Source: Cenococcum geophilum 1.58 | Lineage: Eukaryota; Ascomycota; Dothideomycetes; Gloniales; Gloniaceae | Length of the DNA: 64,000 bases | Direction: 5' to 3' | Assembly: GCA_001692895.1 (NCBI GenBank) | Contig: KV748225.1 | Span: 1,116,001 to 1,180,000, forward strand | Shown here: positions 13,342 through 23,764 of the stretch, one piece after another | How the letters are laid out: each line of letters opens with the position of its first letter | Position numbering within the stretch: the first letter of the stretch is position 1 | The notes under the pieces: generated by a model | Seen by the model: only the letters and a program-made list of their open reading frames with translations | The model's database searches: none | What the model was told of the DNA's origin: nothing | Translations under genes and position numbers: made by a program

Positions 13342-14340
13342 ATGCCACTTGATAACATCCGGAACATTGTCCTCGTCCTTTCAGGCAAAGGCGGAGTGGG
13401 CAAATCCAGTATTACGACACAGTTGGCTCTCACACTGTCACTGCAAGGCCATTCAGTTGGAGTCTTAGATATAGACTTGACTGGACCTTCGATACCCCGC
13501 TTTTTCGGCATTGAAGAGCTCAAAGTACGACAAGCACCAGGTGGCTGGATACCAGTTCCCGTTCACAATGCGCAAGTTCTACCTACTCTTCTAACAGCAC
13601 TGCCATCGAATGGCACGCCCTCCACATCATTCATAACTACAGAGACTCCAGTAGGGCCTCTCTCTTGTATGTCCCTAGGGTTCATACTACCGTCTCGCTC
13701 TGATGCCGTGATATGGCGTGGTCCGAAGAAGACAGCTATGGTGCGCCAATTCCTCTCCGACGTCCTATGGCCTGCCGACCTCGACTTCCTCCTCATCGAC
13801 ACGCCTCCTGGCACTTCAGATGAACATATCTCCCTCCTCGAAAATCTCCTCAAAACCTGCACACCATCTCAACTCGCCGGCGCCGTAGTCGTTACCACAC
13901 CTCAAGCCATCAGTATATCAGACGTCAAGAAGGAGCTGAACTTTTGTAAGAAGGTCGGCATACGGGTACTTGGTGTTGTGGAGAATATGGCAGGATTTGT
14001 ATGTCCGAGTTGCATGGAATGCACAAATGTGTTCAGCAAAGGAGGCGGAGAGGTTATGGCGAGGGAGTTCGAAGTGCCGTTTCTAGGCAGCGTACCCATC
14101 GACCCAGCATTTGTGATGTTGATTGAGGAAGGTACTAGGCCAGTGTACCCTGAGGGAACAGTGATTGACGGCAAGGATGTTGGAAGGGTTCATGGCGTGA
14201 AAGACCACGCTGAAGGCAGGAGTACAGGCTTGTTGGCTGACAAATATAGGAGTTGTTCCTTATACCCGATATTCAATGGCATAGTTGCAGGCCTCGTGGT
14301 GGATATTACTAGTCGCAATGTGGGCTATACGCGGGACTAA
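13342..14340 (+). CDS. cfd1: Cytosolic Fe-S cluster assembly factor Cfd1 (NUBP2), P-loop NTPase
   Basis: Single-exon gene of 332 residues. It opens with the deviant Walker A of the Mrp/NBP35 family ([10 protein letters not shown], residues 14-23), then [10 protein letters not shown], the Walker B region [13 protein letters not shown], and the C-terminal CPSCMEC motif that binds a bridging [4Fe-4S] cluster between subunits. It lacks the N-terminal four-cysteine extension of Nbp35, which makes Cfd1 the better call. In the known pathway the Cfd1-Nbp35 complex is the cytosolic scaffold on which Fe-S clusters form before transfer to DNA polymerases, helicases and other proteins. The ATG at 13342 lies right before the conserved LVLSGKGG start. 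The last 40 residues ([12 protein letters not shown] onward) fit the family. An antisense frame here is a shadow. Confidence 0.93.
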   Translation: MPLDNIRNIVLVLSGKGGVGKSSITTQLALTLSLQGHSVGVLDIDLTGPSIPRFFGIEELKVRQAPGGWIPVPVHNAQVLPTLLTALPSNGTPSTSFITTETPVGPLSCMSLGFILPSRSDAVIWRGPKKTAMVRQFLSDVLWPADLDFLLIDTPPGTSDEHISLLENLLKTCTPSQLAGAVVVTTPQAISISDVKKELNFCKKVGIRVLGVVENMAGFVCPSCMECTNVFSKGGGEVMAREFEVPFLGSVPIDPAFVMLIEEGTRPVYPEGTVIDGKDVGRVHGVKDHAEGRSTGLLADKYRSCSLYPIFNGIVAGLVVDITSRNVGYTRD

Positions 14341-15145
14341 TGGACGGCATATGGGGCTACGTATGGTTAGAGTATTTTTGCATAGCTCTGGCGTTCTAAA
14401 AATAGGTTCGATCTATGGATTTCTCGATGCTATTTTAAAAATCAATTGAACAAATTTTAAGAAATTGCAATTTCCCTAAATTACAACTTGGTACTACCTG
14501 AAATTGCTTCTTTTACATGTATCCCGGCTCTCACTATACCTAGGTCATATCAAGTCTGCCAAGCAATCCTTTATTAGCCACTCGCATTCCACCCAAGGCT
14601 TGAAACATTCTACTAGCCTTAAGGTACATATTTTCCTCTAAATTCTATCCTAACTTACAATCCTTGCTGACTAGGAATGTTCCTTTGCAGAAAGCGGAGC
14701 ACTATAGAAAAGCTAGAAATCATTGAGAAGCCATTTTACTTCCATCATCTTCTATATTATCCGCCTCATTTATGCTCCACAGGTAGTCGAATCTATGACG
14801 GTACACCGGGACAGGTGTTCCCTAGAACGCTTTAAGGGTTATTCGCCAGTTTCAGCCCACCAATGACAGCCCACATATCGATATCAATATTAGGAGGGTA
14901 AGAATAAGGAATAACGGTCTATCCTAGGTCGCGGATATCATATTGAACCGATAGCACCACACTCAAGGCTCAGGGCCCCCTAGCTGTCGTAGTGCGTCAA
15001 GCGTGCCCGCTTGAATCCTACGGGATTGGATACGGATTGGGCACAAAACATATATTTGTTCGTATTAGACTTTGATCCCTCGTCTTCAGTAGCTTGGACC
15101 TTTACTTTCCGCGATGTGTGGATCTTCAGACGTTCCATACATAAC
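14341..15145. other. intergenic region, AT-rich
   Basis: No frame, tRNA or repeat that I can support. It separates cfd1 from the dead membrane-protein gene. Confidence 0.4.
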
Positions 15146-16008
15146 TCTTTTTTCAGCTAGCTACTATTATCTTCCTTCAAGCAGCCTACGCTCAAAATAC
15201 TACGCAGTCCACTTATTAGGGAGCTCCGAAACTAGGTTGTAACCTGGAAGCTGCAGAAGGCCACATCCCCTGTTAGCAAAATGGCCTTGGTCCATTAGTC
15301 TGCTGCCCAGTCGACTACGAATGTCGTGAAAACAGCCTCTGCACGTTTCCCAAAAGTGCAACTGTTGTATCGTTTGACAAAGTATACTACACAAATGAGA
15401 CGTGGCATCAAACTGCAGTTTGGGCGCAGTCACCAAGCTGTACAGACAGTAGATGGGGATGTTTATGTAATAATAGTAAGACATCTTCCTTCACTCTTAC
15501 CGGGTCTCTGCTAAAATCGAGAATCAGCGCAAAACTTTTTGACGGGCGATCACCTCCATGGCATGGAGTTCCTGCCTCTATGGCTGCAGCGAACACTTAG
15601 TGGATCTAGTCATCAAAGCAGATTGGTCTATCAATTCGTCGGCCGTTCCTCCATGCGAGAATGTAACAATCGAGACGTCCTAGTGGGGTCCGCTTGGGAG
15701 CATTGTCCGTGCGCCGCTGTTAACTCCTACGAAGGGCGAGTCCGTCTGAGAATGATTTCCGCAGCGGTTGTTCGAGATTTTTTTTGATCATCGCGGTTGT
15801 TGTGCCGATTGTGGTCTCTGCGATGGTTGCGCCGTGCGTCTAGTGTTGTGTAAGACATGCAATTTAGGAAGCAGAAATAGAAGGGATATTGAGAGATGCT
15901 CCTCCACCATATGCGGACGCCGCCTTGGAAGATATACAACAGGCGGCTGCATCTTTGGTTGAGGGAGAGGAGCCGCCGGATTACGGTGGAAATGTAAGAA
16001 CGAGATAG
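15146..16008 (+). pseudogene. Dead gene for a secreted Cys-rich single-pass membrane protein
   Basis: A continuous but stop-riddled reading. A signal-peptide-like stretch (LFFQLATIIFLQAAYAQ) is followed by a Cys-rich ectodomain (KLGCNLEAAEG, VCCPVDYECRENSLC, SPSCTDSRWGCLC). After a broken middle come a transmembrane segment (IIAVVVPIVVSAMV, about 15785-15826) and an acidic Pro/Tyr tail (PPPYADAALEDIQQ, EEPPDYGG) ending at 16008. The C-C doublet, the C-x5-LC ending and the SCTDxxW block resemble a common Pezizomycotina family of small Cys-rich surface proteins with one membrane span. That match is from memory. Stops at 15217-15219, 15274-15276, 15598-15600, 15841-15843 and 15865-15867 are all TAG, as expected from CAG by C-to-T change. 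At least one frameshift separates ectodomain and membrane span. No intact start codon is seen; a TAA precedes the signal-like stretch. Confidence 0.6.
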
Positions 16009-17518
16009 GCGTAATACCCTCCATCGGGCATGGGCAGTCTACTAGCCTTATTCGGTGCCCTCATCACCTCAGCAGGCTAGCTTATTATAGGGGCACGGCT
16101 TTGCTAGGCATTCCAGCGTAGTTATCCCTTCTAACAGTGATCTGGGTCCTTAGCTATCGATAATAATCTAGCCAATTAGATATAGCTAGAATTATTGAGC
16201 GTGCTCAGAAGTATTGAAGCTAGTAATAGTAACGATTTTATATTAATATTGCATATAAAGCGTCAATCTTCAAAGTTGAGATGCTGTAGACGCGTACTCC
16301 AGCGCGATTTCTGCGTGCAGAACGGTATTTTGCACACATACACCCGAATCTAGTCATTGGATAGTGCTCTCGCCGTTAGATTCGGGTTAACAACATATTG
16401 AGTAGGCTGAACAGCACCCAGATCATTGTATGCATGATTTGAAGGCATGGTAGTGGGTAATTAGTCGATTTAATCTACCTATTTTACCTGGGTGGCGAGA
16501 ACGCGTTCGCGCACGGGCCACAATATCTAACGACCCCACCGTTAGAAGGGATAGCGCATGTCTGTAAATATTGGTAGAAAAGTGCCTCTAAATTCTAACT
16601 TGCTCTTGGTACGTGGTTTATCAAACAGGGACTAGCGTGTGTTTGTAATAATGTTTCGAAACCTCTCACAAACTCAACCTCTGCTGTAACCCGTCCCACG
16701 AGTAGGTGGTCTGTGCGCGAACGTCAACAAAATGTATGCACGACGACCTGAGCCTAGCGATTTGATTGGCCGAATTCTTATCGATAACGTTGGACACGAA
16801 TTGGCGGGTTATAAGTTTCACAGAATAGTCTGGCGTGTCGACTCCGGGGTTAGAACAGGCTATCCCTGCTTCTCTAGTAATCCGCCATTTCAATTTCCTT
16901 GCGCCAGAAGCTTCTATGTAACGAAGCCATTTCACACTAAAGTCGGGCAAAAGATGCACACCACACAAGGGGATCGTTGAAGGCTGAGGGCCGATTGGTT
17001 CGAGATCGGTCATTTGCTCCAGTCATTGCCATTATTGTTAAGTGTTATCCGGCTAATCCGAAAGATCGGAATGGCTTGCAGGATAACGCAAGCGTTCACT
17101 GTGGCGAATGTCCCAAAACTCCCGTAACAACCACAATGCCATCAACAAGTGTCAGATTTGTGGGCCAAATGCGTATTTTTGGCAATCTGTTGCCTGGACA
17201 CCTTCGCAAGGCCACCAAAATGTCTTGTGACTGAAATTTCCGTCAACACCGGTGAGCGAGATGTTGGCAACTTCAGCCTTGGAGCCGCAGTTCTTGTTGC
17301 CATATTTCCTGCGCCCGGGCTATTATCGCTATGATTCCTGCCGTTTCCAAATGTGAGCTTTACTGTCTTGGACCTTACCCCTCAACATCTAAGTGTAGTC
17401 TAAATATCTACATCCCCAATTTCCTTCCTTGCATCTCCCAAGGAAGCTCAAAACTGTATCTCCTTCGGAAAATATATCAAAAGTCGAGTTCCTATCTATC
17501 AGTCCTCACACAAGTGCA
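16009..17518. other. intergenic region with no convincing gene
   Basis: AT-rich up to about 16,640, then near-normal composition. Short frames on both strands at 16,660-17,340 contain pieces that look protein-like, for example KCQICGPNAYFWQSVAW near 17,150. I cannot join them into a gene, and they could be remnants. The last 100 bases form the leader of the BTB gene. Confidence 0.35.
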
Positions 17519-18615
17519 ATGAGGCGAGCACGAATGACTCAAGCACGAACTCGAACACGAGCAGCTCAACCACCGAAAGCGAGTCAATGCACCAGTTCAC
17601 CTCACGAACATGACCAACATGAGTGTGCTTTAGATGGCCCAAACAACGAGTGTCGCTGTATTCATATTGAAGAGTCTGGAAAAGTTACCTTGCAAGTTGA
17701 CGCCTGGCGATTCAAGGTCTCCTCCCGTGAACTCCGTCGTACGAGCAGAGTATGGGATGAATTGCTTCAACCACGCCAATGTTTCCATTCAGAAATTACA
17801 ATGCGGCTAGAAGACCTTGATCCTTGGGCTCTCGAAATTATCCTTCGCATTCAGCATCAGAAAGTCGCAAGCCTACCAGCTCGGCTTACCTTCGAAAGGC
17901 TCCGACATCTAGCGATTGTCTGCGATAGATACCACGTTGCGCATCTGATTACACAGCTTGCGGTCTTCCAGCAATGGGTCCAGGCCCTAGAACCTCATGC
18001 CGATGAGTCGGAAAGAGTGGAGTGGCTACACATTGCATACACTTTCGGCCTTGAAGATATATTCGAGCGACTTGCTAAAAGTCTTGTCCTTACTACCGTG
18101 CTTAATAGACACGGAAACTGCTTAACCGCTGGGGGCCGGATACTTCATCCAGGTCAGGTGAGATTACCACTGGGTATTATTGGTAAGTTTCCGGTATATA
18201 TCATCTCCATACATATGTTAACATTTGCGTCTCAGAGAGCATCGTCAGTATCCGTCATCAAGCCGTTCAATCACTATGCCAAATTATCGAGTATTGGAGA
18301 GTCTGTCTTCGTTCACCCGGCGCCTGCCGCGTACGTGAAAATGAAGGTCGATATCAGTGCAATGCCATCATGCTTGGATCACTTGAACAGGCCTTACCAT
18401 CCTACGGCCTTACCGGACTCAGCGTTCGATCCTTGGCTGATCGGTTGAGAGCGGTCGATATATTCACACTACCGACAAAATTATGCTTTGAGGTTTCGCA
18501 CGAAGCGTGTAATGTTGGTCAGGAGATCAGGCGAGCTGCGGAAGAGGTTTTCCAGAGGATTCCATCTCCAGTTCAAGATGCACATCGAGAGTATATGAGA
18601 CAGCCAGGGAGATGA
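17519..18615 (+). CDS. BTB/POZ-like domain protein, fungal type
   Basis: Two exons, 17519-18182 and 18236-18615. The 53-nt intron has a GTAAGT donor, a TTAAC branch and a CTCAG acceptor. The spliced frame gives 347 residues. The N-terminus is Arg/Ala-rich and probably disordered. Residues of about 55-150 (VTLQVDAWRFKVSSREL, WDELLQ, FERLRHLAIVCDRYHV) follow the layout of fungal BTB/POZ proteins: a strand carrying the partner-binding face, then a middle region counted as KLHL-like helices. After the intron a Cys/His-containing segment and the tail ALPSYGLTGLSVRSLADRL complete the family pattern. I chose the second ATG (17519) because the frame upstream of it is short and atypical. The function is unknown; such proteins usually mediate protein contacts, sometimes with Cullin-3. 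Confidence 0.75.
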
Positions 18616-18663
18616 AACTAGGCTTTGATATTGAGCATCCTAGCTAAACAGATTCAGGGTATA

Positions 18664-18930
18664 GAAGATGAAGGCCTCTTTCATATCACATCGACGCCCT
18701 GTACAATTGGACACCCCTCGATGTCGTTGCCAAATCCTACACCCCTCCGGGCGGAACAGCCGAGGACGTCCCACAAGCCGCAAATCTGCAAATTTAGTCA
18801 ATATTCTCCACAAAAAAGTGCCAGAAGGGGCTGAGCTTCCTTGGGGTGACAAGCCTACCGCTAGAGATGTAGTTGTCTTATCCGTACGTGTCCCACCACT
18901 TCCAGTTACTCGGGTTAATCGAAAAGGTGT
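18664..18930 (+). pseudogene. Possible decayed gene remnant
   Basis: One frame reads DALYNWTPLDVVAKSY, TPPGGTAEDVPQAANLQI, then TAG, then a further protein-like stretch and another TAG, as if CAG codons had become stops. I do not recognise the family. Overlapping open frames on both strands here are probably shadows. A coding origin is only a suggestion. Confidence 0.22.
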
Positions 18931-21572
18931 GAAATGCTGCATCTCCGCATAGGAGTAAATTCATAACAGAAAGGCTGCCAGTTAGGTAGTGATTATTAAA
19001 GTTTGTCATATTGAAAAGATAATATTGCCGGCTTTTAGAAGTGAGAGGCCGGGGGATTTCACGAGTTAGAGAGAGCGCTATGAGGATGGGTCATAATGAT
19101 AGCGAAGCAAGTCACTGATCCATGGGAATATGAGAATTTATATGAACGCATCGACTTTAGATCGGATGTCAACATAACTTAGCAAGCAAAAGCCTCTACT
19201 AAGACCAGAAAGGACTGTCCTCATTGTCAAACTTGAGCAACAGCTTTTTTCACTGTAGATAAACTAATAATGTAGCTCTCTTTGCGTAGCATCACCCTGG
19301 TTTACTATCCCTTCTTATGAACTAGTCCCTCAAAATCACTTTTATCTCAATGCCTTATCTAGAATTCCCTTCACTCCCTTCACTTCATATTTAGAAATGC
19401 CGAGATATTCAAGAACCCTTCCACGGAAACGCTCTGTATTCCCCAAATGGAAACCACATCACTTATTTGCACATGCCAAAGCCCTGGTCTGAATTTCTAT
19501 GGCCTGTCTAGTTTACTACATATCTGTTTGCTCCAAGCCAGCTCTTATAATTTATACAAATATATTTTAAGCGAATTCATTCTTAACACTTCCTAGATTA
19601 TCCCATGCGCCGTCAAAGGTCCAATAGCGAATGCGGCCCGTGCGCGAACACCAAAATTTCAAACAAACGTCTCTACCACAGAATCTATGGCTTCTCACCT
19701 AGATTATATCACTATAATGGGTCGCAAACATGCAGGAATACCTTGATCGAACCAAAGGATCGTAGAGTCAAGTATAGATTAATTTTGAACTTTATTATCA
19801 CGAGTTGGTGTCGCGATTAATTAATTAAGTCTTCAGCTTTGTTTTGTCAAGACTACGTTAAATCTAGACGATCTGGTTGGTTCGCTTACTATTGGACCTT
19901 TCTTGACGGCGCATGGGATAAATACAACACCGCATTTTCATAATAGTACCTAGACGTATACGTCAGCGATAGAATTGGACTGAGTTAATTCAGGAGCTCC
20001 ATAATGGACGCGTATTTAACTAGACTGGATCCTGTTAATTTAATTAGTTGGATGGAGTGGGTTTAAAGCTACGGAGCTCTTGGAGTTCTAATTCTCTAAC
20101 CCGATTCGGCAGGTACAACATAGGGATAGAGCGGTCGATATTAGTGCGTACTTATAAGCCAATCAGCGACGTTAATCGTTCCTCCTGCCCCGGCCATCGT
20201 CATCGCTTTAATCCTCGTTTTTTTCCTTACTGCCACTATAGAGCGATATTTATCAGCTAAATTACCTTCTATGTCTGATCAGTGATGGCAATAACTATAT
20301 AACCATAATCAGCCCCATGATTCCGATTATTATATAATCAAAGAAAGTGATTCTAATTTGGTTATATAGTTATATTAATTACGTCTTTTAGGCACGGGCC
20401 TCCACATAATGTTATCTACACGTGAGTTATTACGTGTAGAGAATATACTTGCCCCAGAGCTCCCCTTAAAGCTCTACCTCTCCCTCTTTTTATTTCCGCT
20501 ATTTCCGCGGTTGATTATGACCATTACTGTGTCTAATAACGTATCCTAAATCTAACGACTTGCTACCGATTAATCGCTTTAAAGAGTATCTTACTACTAA
20601 CCGCGTACTTCTTACCTAGGACCAACACTTTAACGTTATATAATACTAGCTAGATCGCTATAAGAGCCAGCCTAATCTTACTTAATTTACGGGGTAACCA
20701 TTTTTGTACGTGAATCCGGACGCTAGGTAGTAACCGACGTGCCCAAATCATAGTATGACGGTCCAAGCTTCAAATCATTCCATCAGAGCTGCTGGCATGC
20801 TGCGAAGATGATTTCATGTACTTCCTTGGATGTGACAATTGGAGAACCGACAGATGGGCTGTGGCCCAGGTTCGGTTGTAATTTGAGGATCTAGAAGCAT
20901 TACAGGGTGTGGGACGGAGTGTATGGCATTAATCATTTGCTTGATATTGTCACGGTTGAAACTTTGGTAACTCAGGCCAAACTCTGGCTCAAACATGTTT
21001 TAAGTTGAGTTTGGTAATGGGATTCAATGGGTAGAATGTGTTCAGCGTACTTTGCTCTTTAGAAAGTTATGAGGAAAGATTGCGGCTAGAAAAGGGAGGT
21101 TGAGATATGAGATAATGTGGAACTCATAATGGGTTATTTCAATGACCTAATGATCACTAAATTCACTGTCTCAAGTGCACGCCGTCACAACTTCGGGTGA
21201 TGTTCCGGAAAGATTGAAACAGAGCGCAGCACGTGGATACTTAACAACTGTGTATCCCCGAGAGAAACTCGGCTTGATGTTAATACAAGGATAAATTGTT
21301 ATTGAAAGATCGATCAATAGTGATTAGAGGCGGCTCTACTTTTCGGATCCAAGAGACCAATCAATGCACGAACTAAAGCACACAAGTAATCAAACATTAC
21401 AGGCTACTGATATCTCTAAAAGTATAATGGGCCATAGAAAACGACAACAATCGTCTCAAGACGTTTTCCATTCTCAAGAAATTACTGGACCAGTCTTGGG
21501 CCCAAATAGTGGCTGCATGGTGCTTAACAAGATAGTGTTAGAATGACAAACCCATAACTCTGCAAATTCCAT
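18931..21572. other. long gene-free stretch with RIP-like AT-rich core
   Basis: No supported gene. About 19,600-20,720 is rich in TTAAT, TATA and stop codons in all frames, with few CpA, and looks like an old mutated repeat. No element family is recognisable. A small inverted repeat lies at 20,291-20,373. Confidence 0.4.
20291..20373. repeat. Inverted repeat, hairpin- or MITE-like
   Basis: A 15-base arm (20,291-20,305, ATAACTATATAACCA) is matched by its exact complement at 20,359-20,373. Partial pairing extends inward and the loop is about 50 bases. It could be a remnant of a miniature inverted-repeat element or chance in AT-rich DNA. Confidence 0.35.
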
Positions 21573-21877
21573 CTATCGTTTCCATCGTTGAACCCGCCAA
21601 CCCATAAAAACTTGAGGGACTTCGTTGTCGGGAATATCAACATATTGTTGATAGATCACGTCGCTCTCCAGTCCGACTGGACTCTTCTTCCACATGGCAA
21701 ATTTCTCTGATGCGCTAAAAGCCTTTTATCATCGGAGAGCGGTGCAATGCTGGTTTGCATCCGGCCACTACCGTCGGGATACATAAGAGTAGCAGAAGTT
21801 TTGAGAGTGGGGATCTCGACTTGGGACGAAAACCGTCCAACAGGTAGGCATGGTCCGAAGAAATGCGGCTCGTTCAT
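21573..21877 (-). pseudogene. Unrecognised gene fragment with a frame change
   Basis: The minus strand reads NEPHFFGPCLPVGRFSSQ through TLMYPDGSGRMQTS. It shifts by one frame near 21,715 into KFAMWKKSPVGLES and YQQYVDIPDNEVPQVF, which ends at TAG (21,575-21,573). Both parts look like ordinary protein. An unseen intron could reconcile the frames, but I found no clean donor and acceptor. Family unknown. Confidence 0.3.
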
Positions 21878-22419
21878 ACTATACGCTCCGTTTACTAACG
21901 TACAGATTTATGGTAGGCCGGCGAGTCCAATTTAGGGCCCCACTCGACTCAATAAAAATAAATAGCATTAAAGTGCTAGGCGGATGAACAACATCGGAGC
22001 TCTATGTTGATAATTTTTATTAGCTAGACTTCTTACTGAACCTCAAAAAGTTCTTTAAATAATTACAATGTTAGTCGAATGATAAACCTTATATGTACTT
22101 TGATGATTTGCATCTGCGCAACGAGTAAGTGCAGCACGTCATAGTTTTAATTAATGACACCCGAGTGGTAAAAGACAATACATCATGCCTGAAATTACCC
22201 CAGGAAGTTCTGGCGCCTTTTCTCTTTTGCCTCTTGGCTCTTTTGAGGGTTACGATTGATTAATTTGTCGTTCCGTAAAGCTTTTATTCCAACGTCAAAA
22301 CTGACGGGAGGTTCTCTTCATATTTGTTAAATCATTAGATGTTTTGGAGTTGTAACGAACAACCAGCTTTCCCACAAACCTTTGGAGGAGTAGACTCTAG
22401 AACCCTCGATTATGGACGT
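21878..22419. other. intergenic region
   Basis: No gene or repeat seen. It lies beyond the 3' end of the short-chain dehydrogenase. Confidence 0.4.
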
Positions 22420-23422
22420 TTATATACACTCCTCCTTCGTCCAGATGACCTTACCCTGCTTTCCACTATCCACGTTGAGCACTTGGCCGTGAACATGACC
22501 ACTAAAATTCTCGCTTGCAAGATACAAGATACTCTTCGCCACCGATTCGCAGGGCACGGGTTTGCGAAGAGCAGTCTTTTAGTCCAGAAGTGATTAGCAT
22601 CGTTTTTAATATAGTAAAATAGACATAAAAAAGTACAGTTGGGGTCAGAACAAGAGTGGCATACTGTCGCCTGCGCTTCCTTCCAAAATTGTTGAGGATC
22701 ATCTTTACATTCATCCTTAAACCTGGCCGTGTCGACTGCCCCAGGGGCAATTGCGTTGACCCTACGTACTCGATCAGCAAAGCCATGCAAATCTCTCATT
22801 TCCCGAGCAATACAATAACTCACCGTGCACCCTCCCAAATCCTCACAACATCAGCTCTCAGGCTCAGCAGCAGGCCTACCTGGACCGCGCTCTTTCCAGC
22901 CGCATAATCCGAGTTCATACGTTCCCCAAACCAGCCGCACTCACTTCCCACAATAACTAGCCCTACATTCTTCAACTTCTCCCCATTCCCCTTCGCAGCC
23001 CTTAACCCTCTCACCCACTCCCTTGCTACCAACCAAGTTCCTGCAACATTAACCTCGAGCACCCTCTGCAGCTGTCCAAAGCTCGCATCCGCAATGCTCT
23101 CCGAGTGTTCCAAGACGCTATAATCCAGTCCGCCAAGCGCCACGCAGCAAGCCACAGTCCCGAATTTCTGCACAGCAGCCGCGAAGGCTTCCCGCACTGA
23201 GTTCTCGGAAGAAATATCACAGCGGATGCGCTGGCGCCGCACGGGGGTCTCGTCGTGGGCGGGGGACGGGCCGACGGTGTCGTAGGCGATGTCGAGCGAG
23301 GAGACGCGCGCGCCGGCCGCGAGGAATGCGTCCACGACGACGCGCCCGATGATCCCGGCGCCGCCGGTTATAAGGACGTGGGTCCCGGTGAGGTTGAGTG
23401 AAAGGTCCATTGAGGTGGTCAT
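22420..23422 (-). CDS. Short-chain dehydrogenase/reductase (SDR)
   Basis: Three exons on the minus strand: 23422-22824, 22761-22665 and 22575-22420. Introns are 22823-22762 (GTGAGT..GTACGTAG) and 22664-22576 (GTATGC..AAAAG). The spliced frame gives 283 residues. Rossmann features run in order: VLITGGAGIIGR (nucleotide-binding glycine loop), SLDIAYD (acid after strand 2), RCDIS, NVAGTW, VIVGSECGWFG (catalytic Ser region), and YAAGK, the catalytic Tyr-xxx-Lys. Then follow VNAIAPGAVDT and a C-terminal ILYLASENFSGHVHGQVLNVDSG. The introns restore GARVNAIAPG and QATTALRKPV exactly, which supports the model. The substrate cannot be told. The ATG at 23422 is chosen; a second one 12 bases on is possible. 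Confidence 0.88.
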
Positions 23423-23764
23423 AGCTTCTCGATGCGGGGCGGGGATGTAAAATGGTCTTGGACACTTGTAATAAGTCAAAATTTAGGGTGTCTTAATAAG
23501 AATATCTAGAAAGAGACAGTGTTCAGATACTGAATGTTTTCACAAAATGCACCTGTGGTTTGATACTCAATTTGGCCTTTTATTGATAATACATATTTGT
23601 AATGCCCATCTGACCTTTCTCTAACTTCTATACTTAAGGTTGATGGTATAAATAATCGCTTCCCGTCTAGACGCCACTAAATGCGTCGTATATTCTAACA
23701 CCCAAGAGATGCTGTCATAACCCTTTGGGTATTAATTTGGTCAACTCGAGAAACCTGAGCCCAT
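23423..23764. other. intergenic spacer between XPB and the SDR gene
   Basis: AT-rich spacer between the XPB stop and the SDR start, both on the minus strand. It presumably holds the SDR promoter and XPB terminator. No specific motif can be supported. Confidence 0.4.
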
